Positions 1 through 8,073 of a DNA stretch of 25,584 bases are shown in pieces. Source of the DNA: a virus; the IMG/VR virus record IMGVR_UViG_3300033233_000153, positions 1-25,584 of that record. The stretch is one strand, 5' to 3'. The position numbers and the translations under genes are program-made. Position 1 is the first letter of the stretch. Each line of letters starts with the position of its first letter. A model generated the notes under the pieces. It was not told the DNA's origin. It saw nothing but the letters and a program-made list of their open reading frames with translations, and searched no databases.

Positions 1-596
1 CTGAAACACCAACAAATACCCCAACAAATACTCCAACAAATACTCCAACTGAAACACCAACAAATACTCCAACAAATACTCCAACAAATACTGAAACACC
101 AACAAATACACCAACAAATACTCCAACAAATACTGAAACACCAACAAATACACCAACAAATACTGAAACACCAACAAATACGCCAACTGAAACACCAACA
201 AATACACCTACACCAACAAATACTCCAACCCCAAATGAAACACCAACACCAACACCAACTGAAACTCCAACCCAAACACCAACTGAAACTCCAACAAATA
301 CACCAAGTGAAACTCCAACAAATACACCAACCCAAACACCAACACCAACTGAAACACCAACTGAAACTCCAACCCAAACACCAACTGAAACTCCAACAAA
401 TACGCCAAGTGAAACTCCAACAAATACACCAACCCAAACACCAACACCAACTGAAACACCAACAAATACGCCAACAAATGGGCTGACCCAAACACCAACA
501 AATACTCCAACACCAACTGAAACCCCAACAAATACACCAACAAATACTACTACACCAACTGAAACACCAACGCCAACACCAACTGAAACATCAATA
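1..596 (+). repeat. Degenerate 12-nt minisatellite coding for PTNT/PTET
   Basis: The stretch is built from 12-nt units such as CCAACAAATACT and CCAACTGAAACA, reading PTNT and PTET in the plus-strand frame, with PTQT, PSET and PTPT variants. It stays in frame throughout and is interrupted once by GLTQT at 480-494. The array runs off the left edge of the window. Confidence 0.9.
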
Positions 597-2213
597 CCTG
601 TAGGTTTTTGTGCGGTAATAAACTATTGTTTATATGATACGGGCAATGTCTTATGGGACGATAACTACGTAAGAGTTGGTGCTTATGGTATTAATTTTTA
701 TTGGGTTGGTACATTAAATTCATTATTTATTTATTATGACACAACAAACACTCAATGGTGTTTATCGACCAGTTTAGGTGGTATTTGTTTATTATCAGGT
801 AAATCACCTTGTTATAGTATTTGTCCTGATTTATGTGACGACAATTTACTTGCGGGTATTTGTCCTACACCAACGCCAACGCCTACATTACCGTGTGATG
901 TTGACTTTACGGCATTATTTAATTGTGACTTTACTCCTACTCCAACGCAAACACCTACTCAGACCCCAACACCTACTCAGACACCTACTCAGACACCAAT
1001 AAATGTATGTTCAAATGTTAGTGTTGATGCAACGATTAGTTCTATTACACCAACACCAACACCTACAGTAACAACCACACCAACACCTACACCCGCAATT
1101 GACAGACCGTGTGACTTTTTAGGAAACGTAACATTTAATACTGTTAATGACTTAATTAAATGTCCATCAAGTAAACAATTTCAAGATTGTTTTAATGGTA
1201 GTATGTATTATACAACAAGTGTCCTTGAGAACCCAACTCCAGGTCTTGATATAGAAATATATATGGTTTTTGAATCACTTGTTGATGGTGTGTCAAAATG
1301 TGTGAGTTATATTGGGGTAAACAACGATATCATAGGTATTAATCAAATGGATTTACTTACAGGTCCTTTTGGTTTTTCTAATTTAGGGGATTGTTTAAAC
1401 TGTGTTATTACACCACCAACTCCTACACCAACAAAGACGCCTACACCAACACCAACTAACACTCCGACACCTACCTTAACATCAGGATTATCTCCAACTC
1501 TAACTCCAACTCCAACTCAAACTCCATGTTTAACTTATTATGTGTTTACAGATTGTACTAACAATAGTAACAATTCATCTAGTACCCTGCAGGTCGTAGT
1601 TCAAACTGTACCGGCAACACCAACAACTATTGTTGGGAATGTTTTACGTAACCCTACTACAGGGGTGTGTTGGAAATTTATTGGCTCTTCCTTATGTTCA
1701 CCGGGACAATTTTCCCCAAATACAAATGTAATTACTTGGTCTGGTAATTACTTCACTGGTTTCTCAACATACCCTAGTTGTAATGCTTGTTCTGCGGCGG
1801 CAACACCAACAACAACAACAACAACAACTGTAACACCACAACCTTGTACCATGTCTTACACTCACACAAAAACCTATTGTTCTTGGACAACGGGTAATAT
1901 AAAAGTTAATGGTGTTATAGTATATACGTTTCAATCTAGCTTAGCTGCCGGGGTCTATTCAAATACTTTTCCAGTTCAAACAGGTGATATGGTATCGGTT
2001 TATTTACAGGCAATGGTACCTTCATCATTTTGTACCGGATTTATTTCAATAGCTGGATTAAATTTTGGTCCTGTCAACACCTCTGTGAATTCTGTTGACA
2101 CAAATAATGAAATAAACTATTCGGTTATTGTAAATGCTTCAGGAACTTCAGGAACTTCAGGTGTAAATTGCGGTACACCAATTATAATAACCTCAACTAC
2201 TACACAAAATTAA
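3..2213 (+). CDS. PT-repeat tail-fibre/adhesin-like protein (5' partial)
   Basis: The frame is open from the window edge to the TAA at 2211-2213 (736 residues visible), so the true start lies to the left; the ATG at 1203 is internal. Visible residues 1-199 are almost entirely Thr/Pro with Asn, Glu, Gln and Ser. Then come a Cys-containing globular segment (about 200-298), a short PT linker, more Cys-containing segments, a PT linker near 470-505 containing GLSPT, a domain with CW and SCNAC motifs (about 515-600), a poly-Thr linker (about 601-612), and a final beta-rich domain ending in GTSGTSG and TSTTTQN. I do not recognise the globular domains. The architecture matches a surface fibre or adhesin with extended flexible spacers, similar in style to the minus-strand fibre genes in this window. 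It converges on the resolvase gene. Role is inferred from composition and context. Confidence 0.8.
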   Translation, partial: ETPTNTPTNTPTNTPTETPTNTPTNTPTNTETPTNTPTNTPTNTETPTNTPTNTETPTNTPTETPTNTPTPTNTPTPNETPTPTPTETPTQTPTETPTNTPSETPTNTPTQTPTPTETPTETPTQTPTETPTNTPSETPTNTPTQTPTPTETPTNTPTNGLTQTPTNTPTPTETPTNTPTNTTTPTETPTPTPTETSIPVGFCAVINYCLYDTGNVLWDDNYVRVGAYGINFYWVGTLNSLFIYYDTTNTQWCLSTSLGGICLLSGKSPCYSICPDLCDDNLLAGICPTPTPTPTLPCDVDFTALFNCDFTPTPTQTPTQTPTPTQTPTQTPINVCSNVSVDATISSITPTPTPTVTTTPTPTPAIDRPCDFLGNVTFNTVNDLIKCPSSKQFQDCFNGSMYYTTSVLENPTPGLDIEIYMVFESLVDGVSKCVSYIGVNNDIIGINQMDLLTGPFGFSNLGDCLNCVITPPTPTPTKTPTPTPTNTPTPTLTSGLSPTLTPTPTQTPCLTYYVFTDCTNNSNNSSSTLQVVVQTVPATPTTIVGNVLRNPTTGVCWKFIGSSLCSPGQFSPNTNVITWSGNYFTGFSTYPSCNACSAAATPTTTTTTTVTPQPCTMSYTHTKTYCSWTTGNIKVNGVIVYTFQSSLAAGVYSNTFPVQTGDMVSVYLQAMVPSSFCTGFISIAGLNFGPVNTSVNSVDTNNEINYSVIVNASGTSGTSGVNCGTPIIITSTTTQN
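261..464 (+). repeat. 102-bp tandem duplication inside the PT array
   Basis: Two head-to-tail copies lie at 261-362 and 363-464. By eye they differ only by a synonymous ACA/ACG change about 45 bases into the unit and by the last codon. Each unit is exactly 34 codons, so copy-number change would keep the reading frame. Near identity suggests a recent duplication or homogenisation. Confidence 0.85.
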
Positions 2214-2233
2214 GTAAATCAAAACTTTAAGGT

Positions 2234-2264
2234 AAAAAAAAATATCGTCTAAAAAGACGATATT
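2234..2264 (-). terminator. Rho-independent terminator of the minus-strand resolvase unit
   Basis: A perfect 10-bp stem, AATATCGTCT at 2241-2250 pairing with AGACGATATT at 2255-2264, encloses a 4-base loop. On the minus strand it is followed directly by a run of at least seven T (A-run at 2234-2240 on plus). It sits between the convergent stops at 2213 and 2291. On the plus strand no U-run follows, so it is best placed to stop leftward transcription, although the hairpin could slow rightward polymerase too. Confidence 0.85.
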
Positions 2265-2290
2265 CTATATTATCGGTTATTTACACGATA

Positions 2291-2893
2291 TTACCAAAGT
2301 TTTTCTTGTCTCATATAACCTAATACACAAGTATAGGCGTCTGTTTGGTCAAAGTTTTCTTTCTTTAATGTATTGTTTCGAGTATACAACCACTGTATTT
2401 GTGGTTCTCTTTTAGCAACTTGTTCCCATATGATTTGTTTTTTATCACAGTCTTTTGGGAATCCCCCAAATAAAACAAACTTATTTTTGTTGTTTTCTCT
2501 AACTAATTCAGGGTAAGCAAACTTACGTGAATTATAGGTGGATATAAATTCAGGTACAATACCTAAAACATCATAAATTTCTTTAGTAATTAAGGTATTA
2601 TATCTTAATAAAATACTAATAGTATAAACATTATTAGAATTTAATAATGGTTCTTCAATAATAACCTTAACAATACCTAAGTCTTTATATTCAATTAACT
2701 TATTTCTAAAAATATCACTCTTAAGTAATAATTCTTTAATTTTAGACTCTTCTTTTGGTTTTGGAACTGGTGATACGTGAGTTAATTCTAATAATTCTCT
2801 ACTTTGTATATCAAATAATGCGACACCGATTGTTCGAGTTGATACATCAAGACCTAAGACTTTTGGACTTTCTTTTAATTTATTTCTAATCAT
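2291..2893 (-). CDS. RuvC/RNase H-fold Holliday junction resolvase
   Basis: This 200-residue protein carries the layout of RuvC-like resolvases. It has an N-terminal first beta strand with catalytic Asp (GLDVSTRTIGVALFD, D16), a second acidic residue at the end of a strand (KVIIEEPL, E80 or E81), and a C-terminal acidic pair in FDQTDAYTCVLGYM (D182, D185). These would coordinate Mg2+ for cleavage of four-way DNA junctions. Large phages use such enzymes to resolve replication intermediates before packaging. The length suits the family. It is the last gene of the minus-strand series, 46 bases beyond the fibre gene, and ends just before a strong terminator. A related RNase H-fold nuclease with other junction specificity cannot be excluded. 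No Shine-Dalgarno is visible; the ATG at 2893 is the first that keeps the whole catalytic strand. Confidence 0.82.
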   Translation of the reverse strand: MIRNKLKESPKVLGLDVSTRTIGVALFDIQSRELLELTHVSPVPKPKEESKIKELLLKSDIFRNKLIEYKDLGIVKVIIEEPLLNSNNVYTISILLRYNTLITKEIYDVLGIVPEFISTYNSRKFAYPELVRENNKNKFVLFGGFPKDCDKKQIIWEQVAKREPQIQWLYTRNNTLKKENFDQTDAYTCVLGYMRQEKLW

Positions 2894-2920
2894 TTTTTGT
2901 TCTATAAAAAAGTTTTAGTG

Positions 2921-2950
2921 ATTATATCCAACCCTAAAATTAGAAATCAA
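2921..2950 (-). promoter_or_regulatory. Candidate sigma70-like promoter for the resolvase
   Basis: On the minus strand TTGATT (2950-2945) is separated by 18 bases from TATAAT (2926-2921), about 28 bases before the resolvase ATG. It overlaps the stop of the upstream fibre gene. In such AT-rich DNA a chance match is possible. Confidence 0.35.
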
Positions 2951-5372
2951 ATTTAACCAGGAACTGTTGAATCCCTTGTCTTAAAACAGGTGATTGCATC
3001 TTTGATATAATCATAAGATTCTTATCAGAATCGTAAAGACCAATATCAGTTATATATGAGTCAGTCCCTTGAGTCCATGTTGGGTTTGAAGTTGCTTGAA
3101 ATTCAGCAACACCTAAATTAATTTTATACCTCATCTCATATATTGTAGCTTGAATATCCGTTTCTAACGAACCATAGAAATAATATTCGTCCCCAAAATT
3201 TAAAGATGGTGTAGTGCTTCCAACAGGGGTTAGAGGTATATATGTATTTAAATCGTAATAAGGTGCATTATCATAGTCATCTTGAGTAATAGTAAATGTA
3301 TTACCTGTTATACCGTTCTGAGTAATATACCCTCCAACGGTTGTTGCACTTAATTGTGATGTTACATCGATTATTTTCCACTCGGACGAATCAGGTCTAA
3401 TATCACCAATAACTTTTTGACATATAATTTCAAATTTATCACCGTAAAATCCTTGTGGCGTATAACAAACAGATGGACATAATGTTGTTGTAGTTGTAGT
3501 TGTTGTAGTTGTTGGTGTATAATCTGGTTGATTTAAACAACCAAACTCCGGACCAAACCTAATTGACACGTTTTGCGACGCACTTGGTATACAAGTTAAA
3601 TTTGGACCTTGTATTCTAGTATAATAGTTACAATGTAATGAATTAGTAAAATTAATCGTATTACTAATTCTATAAGTCACATACATATACTCAGTATCAC
3701 CTGTTAACACACCAATATATGAAGTATTATCAGTACCACATGTATTTGGAGCAACTAAAGTAAGTTTTGGTGAAGGTAGAGTCCAATTACGATTTGATTT
3801 ATAAGACATAGCGGCAATAATTTCTTCATCATCAATCACTATAATTTTTTGGTCAGGGAAAACTTTACCAACTCTACTTGGGAACCCATCATCATTTGTA
3901 TTAGTATCCCATAATTGGTAGTATCTCATACCAGGGTTATTCATATCCGCATTCTTAGTAGATTTCAAGTATTGTACTTGAAATAAATTTAATCCGTCAT
4001 ACCCTGGAGGGTCAACCCAAAAAGTTTCACCTAAACAACATTCAGGATTTTTATGCCACATAAGCCATGGAATATGTAGTCTAAAGTTTCTTGCTTGCCC
4101 AATAGTATTAGCAGGTGCCGTAGGGTCATAAGGTTCTAATGCAAATTTTTCACCATAAAAGAAATCAATACTTTGATTTGTATAGTGAATAATGGCGATA
4201 GATTTTTGGTCTTTTGGTTGTACAGTAACTTTTTCATCGAAAGAGTTGTAGTAGTATACTGAACTGCTGTCAGTCTGCCCACTATTCGACATATAACCCA
4301 AATATTCTTTTGACCCGATATATGTCGCTGAACCAAAATCCGCAAATCCTTCATTTATTGTCGGAATTAACCCCGCAGGATTTTCCGACCATGGAATATT
4401 CATATTCCAAATTTTAACATCAAACTCATCTGTATAACAAACAGACTCAAAATTAATAACATCCTCATTCCAATGTTTACATGGTGTTAGTGTATCATAA
4501 AGTGATGTCATATTTGGCGGATATACAATAGTTCTCGCATAACAAACATTTGAACTTCCTGAAAAATTAGGCGTTGGCCTATCTAATGTGTAAACACCTA
4601 AACAAATATCGACAATTTTATATGTCATCATTGGGTAACAACTACTCATATCCATAAGACATTCTGGTTCCACAACAGGGTCACAATTTGGTGTCGGTGT
4701 TATTGGACAAAATGTTGGTGACGGAGTTGGTGTTGGTGGTAAGATACAAGGGTCATATGATGGGGTTGGAGTTGGGGTTGGTGAAGGTGTTGGGCTTGGC
4801 GTTGGGTAAGTACTACAGGCACAATTGTGGTCACCATTACCATCATAATAGATTGTTAATAAATCACCTATAGCAGGCATTCTAACAATATTGGTGTTAC
4901 AACCTGAATAAATTAACATAATCGTGGTACCGCCAGTTAATACTGACATATCAACAACATAATTAGAATTAATAACATGAGAACTATTTGTAATTGCACT
5001 CCAATTAATTGTTGTCGCACTAAGGTCTCCCGTAAAAAATCCTCTCATTGCCGCTCGGTTATATACAGGAGAAACCACAGGTTCTGAATAAGGAATACCA
5101 TAAGTATTACCTGTTACACCATCAACATAATAAGGATATTTTACATATTGTTTATTTGATTGTGTTGGTGCTGAATTTTGTGAATTAAAATTAGGTTCAA
5201 ATATGTTTGTATTAGCTTGATTATATGAACTTGGTAAAGAGTTATATGAAACTTCTCCGTCACCAATTTGAAAATACTCGATGTTAAAATTACCTTGAGA
5301 TAATTTTTGTCTTCCAGTGTCTGTTAATCTAGTATTAATTAATCCCGATGTATTTTTTAATATATAAGTCAT
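2940..5372 (-). CDS. Tail fibre/collar-like structural protein with PT and poly-Thr linkers
   Basis: An 810-residue protein. The N-terminus (about residues 9-45) has GLINTRLTDTGRQKLSQG followed by FQIGDGEVSY, a pattern I associate with N-termini of phage tail and fibre proteins (LT-x-GR-x-KL ... F-x-x-GD-x-E-x-Y). The C-terminus (about 775-810) has DIGLYDSDKNLMIISKM, resembling the closing strands of tail-associated proteins. Between them are a PT/PS linker (about 187-227), Cys-containing segments, and a run of about ten Thr (about 615-630) leading into a Cys-flanked domain. The poly-Thr and PT spacers match those of the plus-strand fibre gene and the SprB genes. It lies 29 bases after the preceding minus-strand gene and before the resolvase. 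Likely a virion surface component; exact place in the particle is unknown. Confidence 0.65.
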   Translation of the reverse strand: MTYILKNTSGLINTRLTDTGRQKLSQGNFNIEYFQIGDGEVSYNSLPSSYNQANTNIFEPNFNSQNSAPTQSNKQYVKYPYYVDGVTGNTYGIPYSEPVVSPVYNRAAMRGFFTGDLSATTINWSAITNSSHVINSNYVVDMSVLTGGTTIMLIYSGCNTNIVRMPAIGDLLTIYYDGNGDHNCACSTYPTPSPTPSPTPTPTPSYDPCILPPTPTPSPTFCPITPTPNCDPVVEPECLMDMSSCYPMMTYKIVDICLGVYTLDRPTPNFSGSSNVCYARTIVYPPNMTSLYDTLTPCKHWNEDVINFESVCYTDEFDVKIWNMNIPWSENPAGLIPTINEGFADFGSATYIGSKEYLGYMSNSGQTDSSSVYYYNSFDEKVTVQPKDQKSIAIIHYTNQSIDFFYGEKFALEPYDPTAPANTIGQARNFRLHIPWLMWHKNPECCLGETFWVDPPGYDGLNLFQVQYLKSTKNADMNNPGMRYYQLWDTNTNDDGFPSRVGKVFPDQKIIVIDDEEIIAAMSYKSNRNWTLPSPKLTLVAPNTCGTDNTSYIGVLTGDTEYMYVTYRISNTINFTNSLHCNYYTRIQGPNLTCIPSASQNVSIRFGPEFGCLNQPDYTPTTTTTTTTTTLCPSVCYTPQGFYGDKFEIICQKVIGDIRPDSSEWKIIDVTSQLSATTVGGYITQNGITGNTFTITQDDYDNAPYYDLNTYIPLTPVGSTTPSLNFGDEYYFYGSLETDIQATIYEMRYKINLGVAEFQATSNPTWTQGTDSYITDIGLYDSDKNLMIISKMQSPVLRQGIQQFLVKFDF

Positions 5373-5401
5373 GTTTATAAATATCCTTAATTTTTATTTT
5401 A

Positions 5402-6790
5402 TTATACCGCTTTACTTGGCATAATTAACGTACAACAACTACATCCATTAATAACCCCATTTACTGCAAAAAATGTGTCACCGAAATCCGCAAAGAAACA
5501 ATGAGGTACTGGTTGTATTTTAGTCATAGTTGTTGTGGTATTAATAACCATGGTATCACCATTTGTCATTGATACCGAAATCCAGTTATCAGTTTGGATT
5601 GTATTATATTGTGACGCCGATTGACAACCGGCACCTGATTGTGTGGAAGTATTACTTGATGACGGGGTTGAAGTTATTGGTATTACTGTTGAATTTTTAG
5701 TTAAAACACTATTAGTCACAATAGTTGCATCAGTTGAGGCAGGCCCTCTACCAAGCACATTTATGTGTTGTGCATCAAACGTAATTGTTGTTCCAACAGG
5801 GATTGGTGGTGAAACATTTACGGTAGCAGTAAATTGTTTTGTTAAAGTTGTGTTATTGTTTACCGTTGTAATACTTAATGGTGACAAACTAAGAGTATAT
5901 GTTGTTGTTCCAATAAAATTATTTAAGGTAGCCGTAGAAACAGTACTTAAATTATTTAACGAATCCTTAATTTGTAAACTATAAGTTCCAGGACATTTTC
6001 CTGTGAAGAGCCCTGAATTACTAGTGAATGTCACTCCATTATCAACTGAGTACTGATATGGTGGTGTTCCATTAGAAGCCGTTATAATTATATTACCATC
6101 ACATATACAAGTTGGTTGAGTAAGTGAATATGTAAATGACGGGTTACTTGGTAACGGTAAACAAGGACCTTGATTTGATACAACAGTTCCTAACGCTCCA
6201 TTTATATACCATCCCGTTAAAGGTGGATATGGTGAGGGTGATAGTATTATATAATTAGGACTTGTTGCTTGCGGAATTACACTCCATGCATGGTATAGTG
6301 TAACCCAAACAATTTGGTATACTGAGTCATCTGATATCCATGATTGATAACCATTACTATATAGACCATTATATATACCATTAGGATTAAAATGTATTTG
6401 ATAATTACTTGGTTGTTTATACACTGTTAAACAAATATCATAGACTAATACAGGAGCAACCGTTGTTGTGGTTGTAGTTGTAGGTGTTATAGGTGCGGTT
6501 AACACACATGTTGTAGTTGCCGTATAATCAGGACCACTCCCTGACCAAGAATAGTCAGTAACTATTGCCGTATAACTACCAGCACCTAAATTATTAATTG
6601 CCGGAGATATATTACCATTACTCCAAGCAACTATGTATGGTGGTGTTCCGCCTATTATAGATATAGATAAGCTTCCATCAGTCGCATTTTGTGATGACGG
6701 ATTGTTAACTAAACACTCAACGGTCATTGGAAATATTGTAATTACATCACATTCGTTTTTTTGTTGAAGTAAAGATGTCGTGTTAGTCAT
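5402..6790 (-). CDS. SprB-repeat adhesin-like protein
   Basis: A 462-residue protein with two recognisable SprB-type modules. Residues about 28-95 have DGSLSISIIGGTPPYIVAWS, then SYTAIVTDY. Residues about 220-280 have CDGNIIITASNGTPPYQYSV, then GTYSLQIKDS. The hallmark is GTPPY...W/YS...G.Y...V.D, an Ig-like beta sandwich common in Bacteroidetes adhesins. A poly-Thr linker (about 100-111) separates module 1 from a Trp/Tyr-rich domain (about 115-215). The C-terminal 180 residues are beta-rich, Thr/Ser-rich, and end in a GCSCCTLIMP motif. No signal peptide is visible, which suits a phage virion protein rather than a secreted bacterial adhesin. It is transcribed with the fibre gene downstream. 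Host-surface binding is inferred from the repeat family. Confidence 0.65.
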   Translation of the reverse strand: MTNTTSLLQQKNECDVITIFPMTVECLVNNPSSQNATDGSLSISIIGGTPPYIVAWSNGNISPAINNLGAGSYTAIVTDYSWSGSGPDYTATTTCVLTAPITPTTTTTTTVAPVLVYDICLTVYKQPSNYQIHFNPNGIYNGLYSNGYQSWISDDSVYQIVWVTLYHAWSVIPQATSPNYIILSPSPYPPLTGWYINGALGTVVSNQGPCLPLPSNPSFTYSLTQPTCICDGNIIITASNGTPPYQYSVDNGVTFTSNSGLFTGKCPGTYSLQIKDSLNNLSTVSTATLNNFIGTTTYTLSLSPLSITTVNNNTTLTKQFTATVNVSPPIPVGTTITFDAQHINVLGRGPASTDATIVTNSVLTKNSTVIPITSTPSSSNTSTQSGAGCQSASQYNTIQTDNWISVSMTNGDTMVINTTTTMTKIQPVPHCFFADFGDTFFAVNGVINGCSCCTLIMPSKAV

Positions 6791-6793
6791 TGT

Positions 6794-6805
6794 TATTTAT
6801 ACTAT
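6794..6805 (-). promoter_or_regulatory. Late-promoter-like motif ATAGTATAAATA (copy 1)
   Basis: On the minus strand ATAGTATAAATA ends 3 bases before the ATG at 6790. It contains TATAAATA, the T4 late-promoter core. The same 12-mer lies at 7865-7854 and a variant at 24663-24652. Here it is also half of a near-perfect palindrome (TATTTATA-C-TATAAATA, 6794-6810). If it were a T4-type promoter the transcript would be almost leaderless, so a role at translation start is an alternative. Confidence 0.4.
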
Positions 6806-6816
6806 AAATAATCAGA

Positions 6817-7794
6817 TTATTGTTTTTTTACTATAGATTTCATAACATCTATATATTTTTTTGTAGAACTATGTTCTTCAACATAATCAAAATATTCAAA
6901 ATTTTCCGTTAACTTAATTAATGGATTAACATTAATAAAATCACCTTTATAAAATTTAGTTGTTTTCATATCTGAAGTTACTCCTGCCATATGAAGTATT
7001 GGTCTTTGTTCGTAAATAGAAATTGAGTCGGTTGCCCATGAAAAATCTAAATCTTTAACTACTTTAGTTTCTTTTCCAAAATACCATAAGTTCCATAATA
7101 AAGACCACATTTCTGCAGTCCAAAATTGTATTTCACCTTGGTTTATTGGGAAACGTTTTTGGTAATCCATCATTTGGTCATATAGTGGCGCACAATCCAT
7201 ATAGATTTTTTCCCAAATCATCCAATCTGTTTTTTTAATCAAATATTGACCACCGCCTGAATTATTTTCATTACATTCAACACATTCGGTCGTAACACCA
7301 ATAACATCAACCATTTCTTGTAGTAATTGCCCTTGTTTAGATTGTGGGTGATGAGATTCATATCTTTTACAACAATCCATAATGTAATTAAATCCAATAT
7401 AACCAACAGTATCTGAAAGATATAAAACATCATCCTCCATTAATGTTTTAAAATCAGGTAATTCTCTAAAAATTATATCAGCATCATGTAAGAAAAAACA
7501 TTCTCCGTGTTGAGGGAATTTCTTTAACCATTTATGAATTAAAAATGGCTTAATATTTGGAATATAATGTTTTTGTTCTCTGTCATCTAAATAATGATGG
7601 ATATTAATTCCCAATTCTTTTAATTTTAACGAATCTGAAGTTGGTTCGGTATTTGGTGTTACTATACCAAAAATAACATGTATTTGGTTTGGTAAAATAC
7701 CTTTTTCTATAAAATTTTCAACGTACACCCTAACTTGCCAATAAAAATATGGTACATCAGGTTGGGCACATACAAATCTTAAATTTTTATCCAT
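6817..7794 (-). CDS. GT-A-like glycosyltransferase with DxD motif
   Basis: A 325-residue protein that looks like a soluble nucleotide-sugar glycosyltransferase. It starts with a beta strand/helix pattern (FVCAQPDVPYFYWQVRVYVE), then has ECFFLHDADIIF (D104-x-D106), the metal and sugar-nucleotide binding DxD seen in GT-A enzymes. GGGQYLIKKTDW (about 180-191), QFWTAEMWSLLW (about 223-234) and a late His in PILHMAG (H268) are plausible acceptor and catalytic elements. No membrane segment or signal peptide is visible, so it would act in the host cytoplasm. It lies between two SprB/PT-rich adhesin genes on the same strand. The overall pattern faintly recalls enzymes that glycosylate Ser or hydroxyproline in extended proteins, but that is a guess. 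Substrate unknown: virion Thr/Pro linkers or host glycans are both possible. Confidence 0.7.
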   Translation of the reverse strand: MDKNLRFVCAQPDVPYFYWQVRVYVENFIEKGILPNQIHVIFGIVTPNTEPTSDSLKLKELGINIHHYLDDREQKHYIPNIKPFLIHKWLKKFPQHGECFFLHDADIIFRELPDFKTLMEDDVLYLSDTVGYIGFNYIMDCCKRYESHHPQSKQGQLLQEMVDVIGVTTECVECNENNSGGGQYLIKKTDWMIWEKIYMDCAPLYDQMMDYQKRFPINQGEIQFWTAEMWSLLWNLWYFGKETKVVKDLDFSWATDSISIYEQRPILHMAGVTSDMKTTKFYKGDFINVNPLIKLTENFEYFDYVEEHSSTKKYIDVMKSIVKKQ

Positions 7795-7853
7795 TTTATG
7801 TTTTAAAATAAATATAATTAATCATCCATCTTAATAAATGGTGTTTTGGTAGA

Positions 7854-7865
7854 TATTTATACTAT
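7854..7865 (-). promoter_or_regulatory. Late-promoter-like motif ATAGTATAAATA (copy 2)
   Basis: An exact second copy of the 12-mer at 6805-6794, on the minus strand, 59 bases before the glycosyltransferase ATG at 7794. This is a sensible distance for a T4-late-type core (TATAAATA) driving that gene. It also abuts the ATG (7866) of the small plus-strand gene, so it could serve either direction. Confidence 0.4.
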
Positions 7866-8042
7866 ATGAAACTACTAAAAACAATATCAAAATTGGTTTC
7901 TGAATCTAAAGATGCGTATGAGGTTGCCTGTGAAAAAGGTGTCCCTGAAAAAGAACTAGACAGATTAGAAAAAAACTATCATGAATCCCTAAAACTTATG
8001 AGACTTTATGGTGGTTTAGGTAAAAAAGACCCAATTGATTAA
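7866..8042 (+). CDS. Small charged hypothetical protein (58 aa)
   Basis: An ATG-to-TAA frame of 58 residues beginning MKLLKTISKLVSESKDAYEV and ending GGLGKKDPID. It is rich in Lys, Glu and Leu with heptad-like spacing (residues about 5-48), so a short helical or coiled-coil protein is likely. No family is recognised. It is the only plus-strand gene between minus-strand genes here and fills most of the 279-base gap between the SprB adhesin and the glycosyltransferase. No Shine-Dalgarno is evident. Its composition is protein-like and unlike the reversed shadow frames of the structural genes, which is the main reason for calling it. It could be a regulatory or early gene inserted in the structural block. 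Confidence 0.6.
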   Translation: MKLLKTISKLVSESKDAYEVACEKGVPEKELDRLEKNYHESLKLMRLYGGLGKKDPID

Positions 8043-8073
8043 TTACCAGTAAACTAATTGAGTTTGTCATATA

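Noticed and set aside
208-543. Minus-strand Leu/Val-rich frame opposite the PT array
   Set aside because: Its periodic sequence is the mechanical reverse of the 12-nt PT repeat; the plus frame is open far beyond it on both sides.
1-600. Possible CRISPR array
   Set aside because: Units are 12 nt, contiguous, coding and without unique spacers, so this is a coding minisatellite.
1203-2213. Separate gene starting at the ATG at 1203
   Set aside because: The same frame is open from position 3 with continuous domain and linker pattern, so this ATG is internal.
5371-5383. TATAAATA on the plus strand near the 2940-5372 gene start as a promoter
   Set aside because: It points rightward into antisense of the minus-strand SprB gene; no plus-strand gene follows, so chance in AT-rich DNA is likelier.
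5643-5984. Plus-strand 113-residue hydrophobic frame
   Set aside because: It lies wholly antisense to the SprB gene and its Val/Leu richness mirrors the Asn/Thr codons of that gene.
8043-8073. Terminator after the small plus-strand gene
   Set aside because: Short AATTGA/CAATTA-like matches exist but no clear stem with a U-run.
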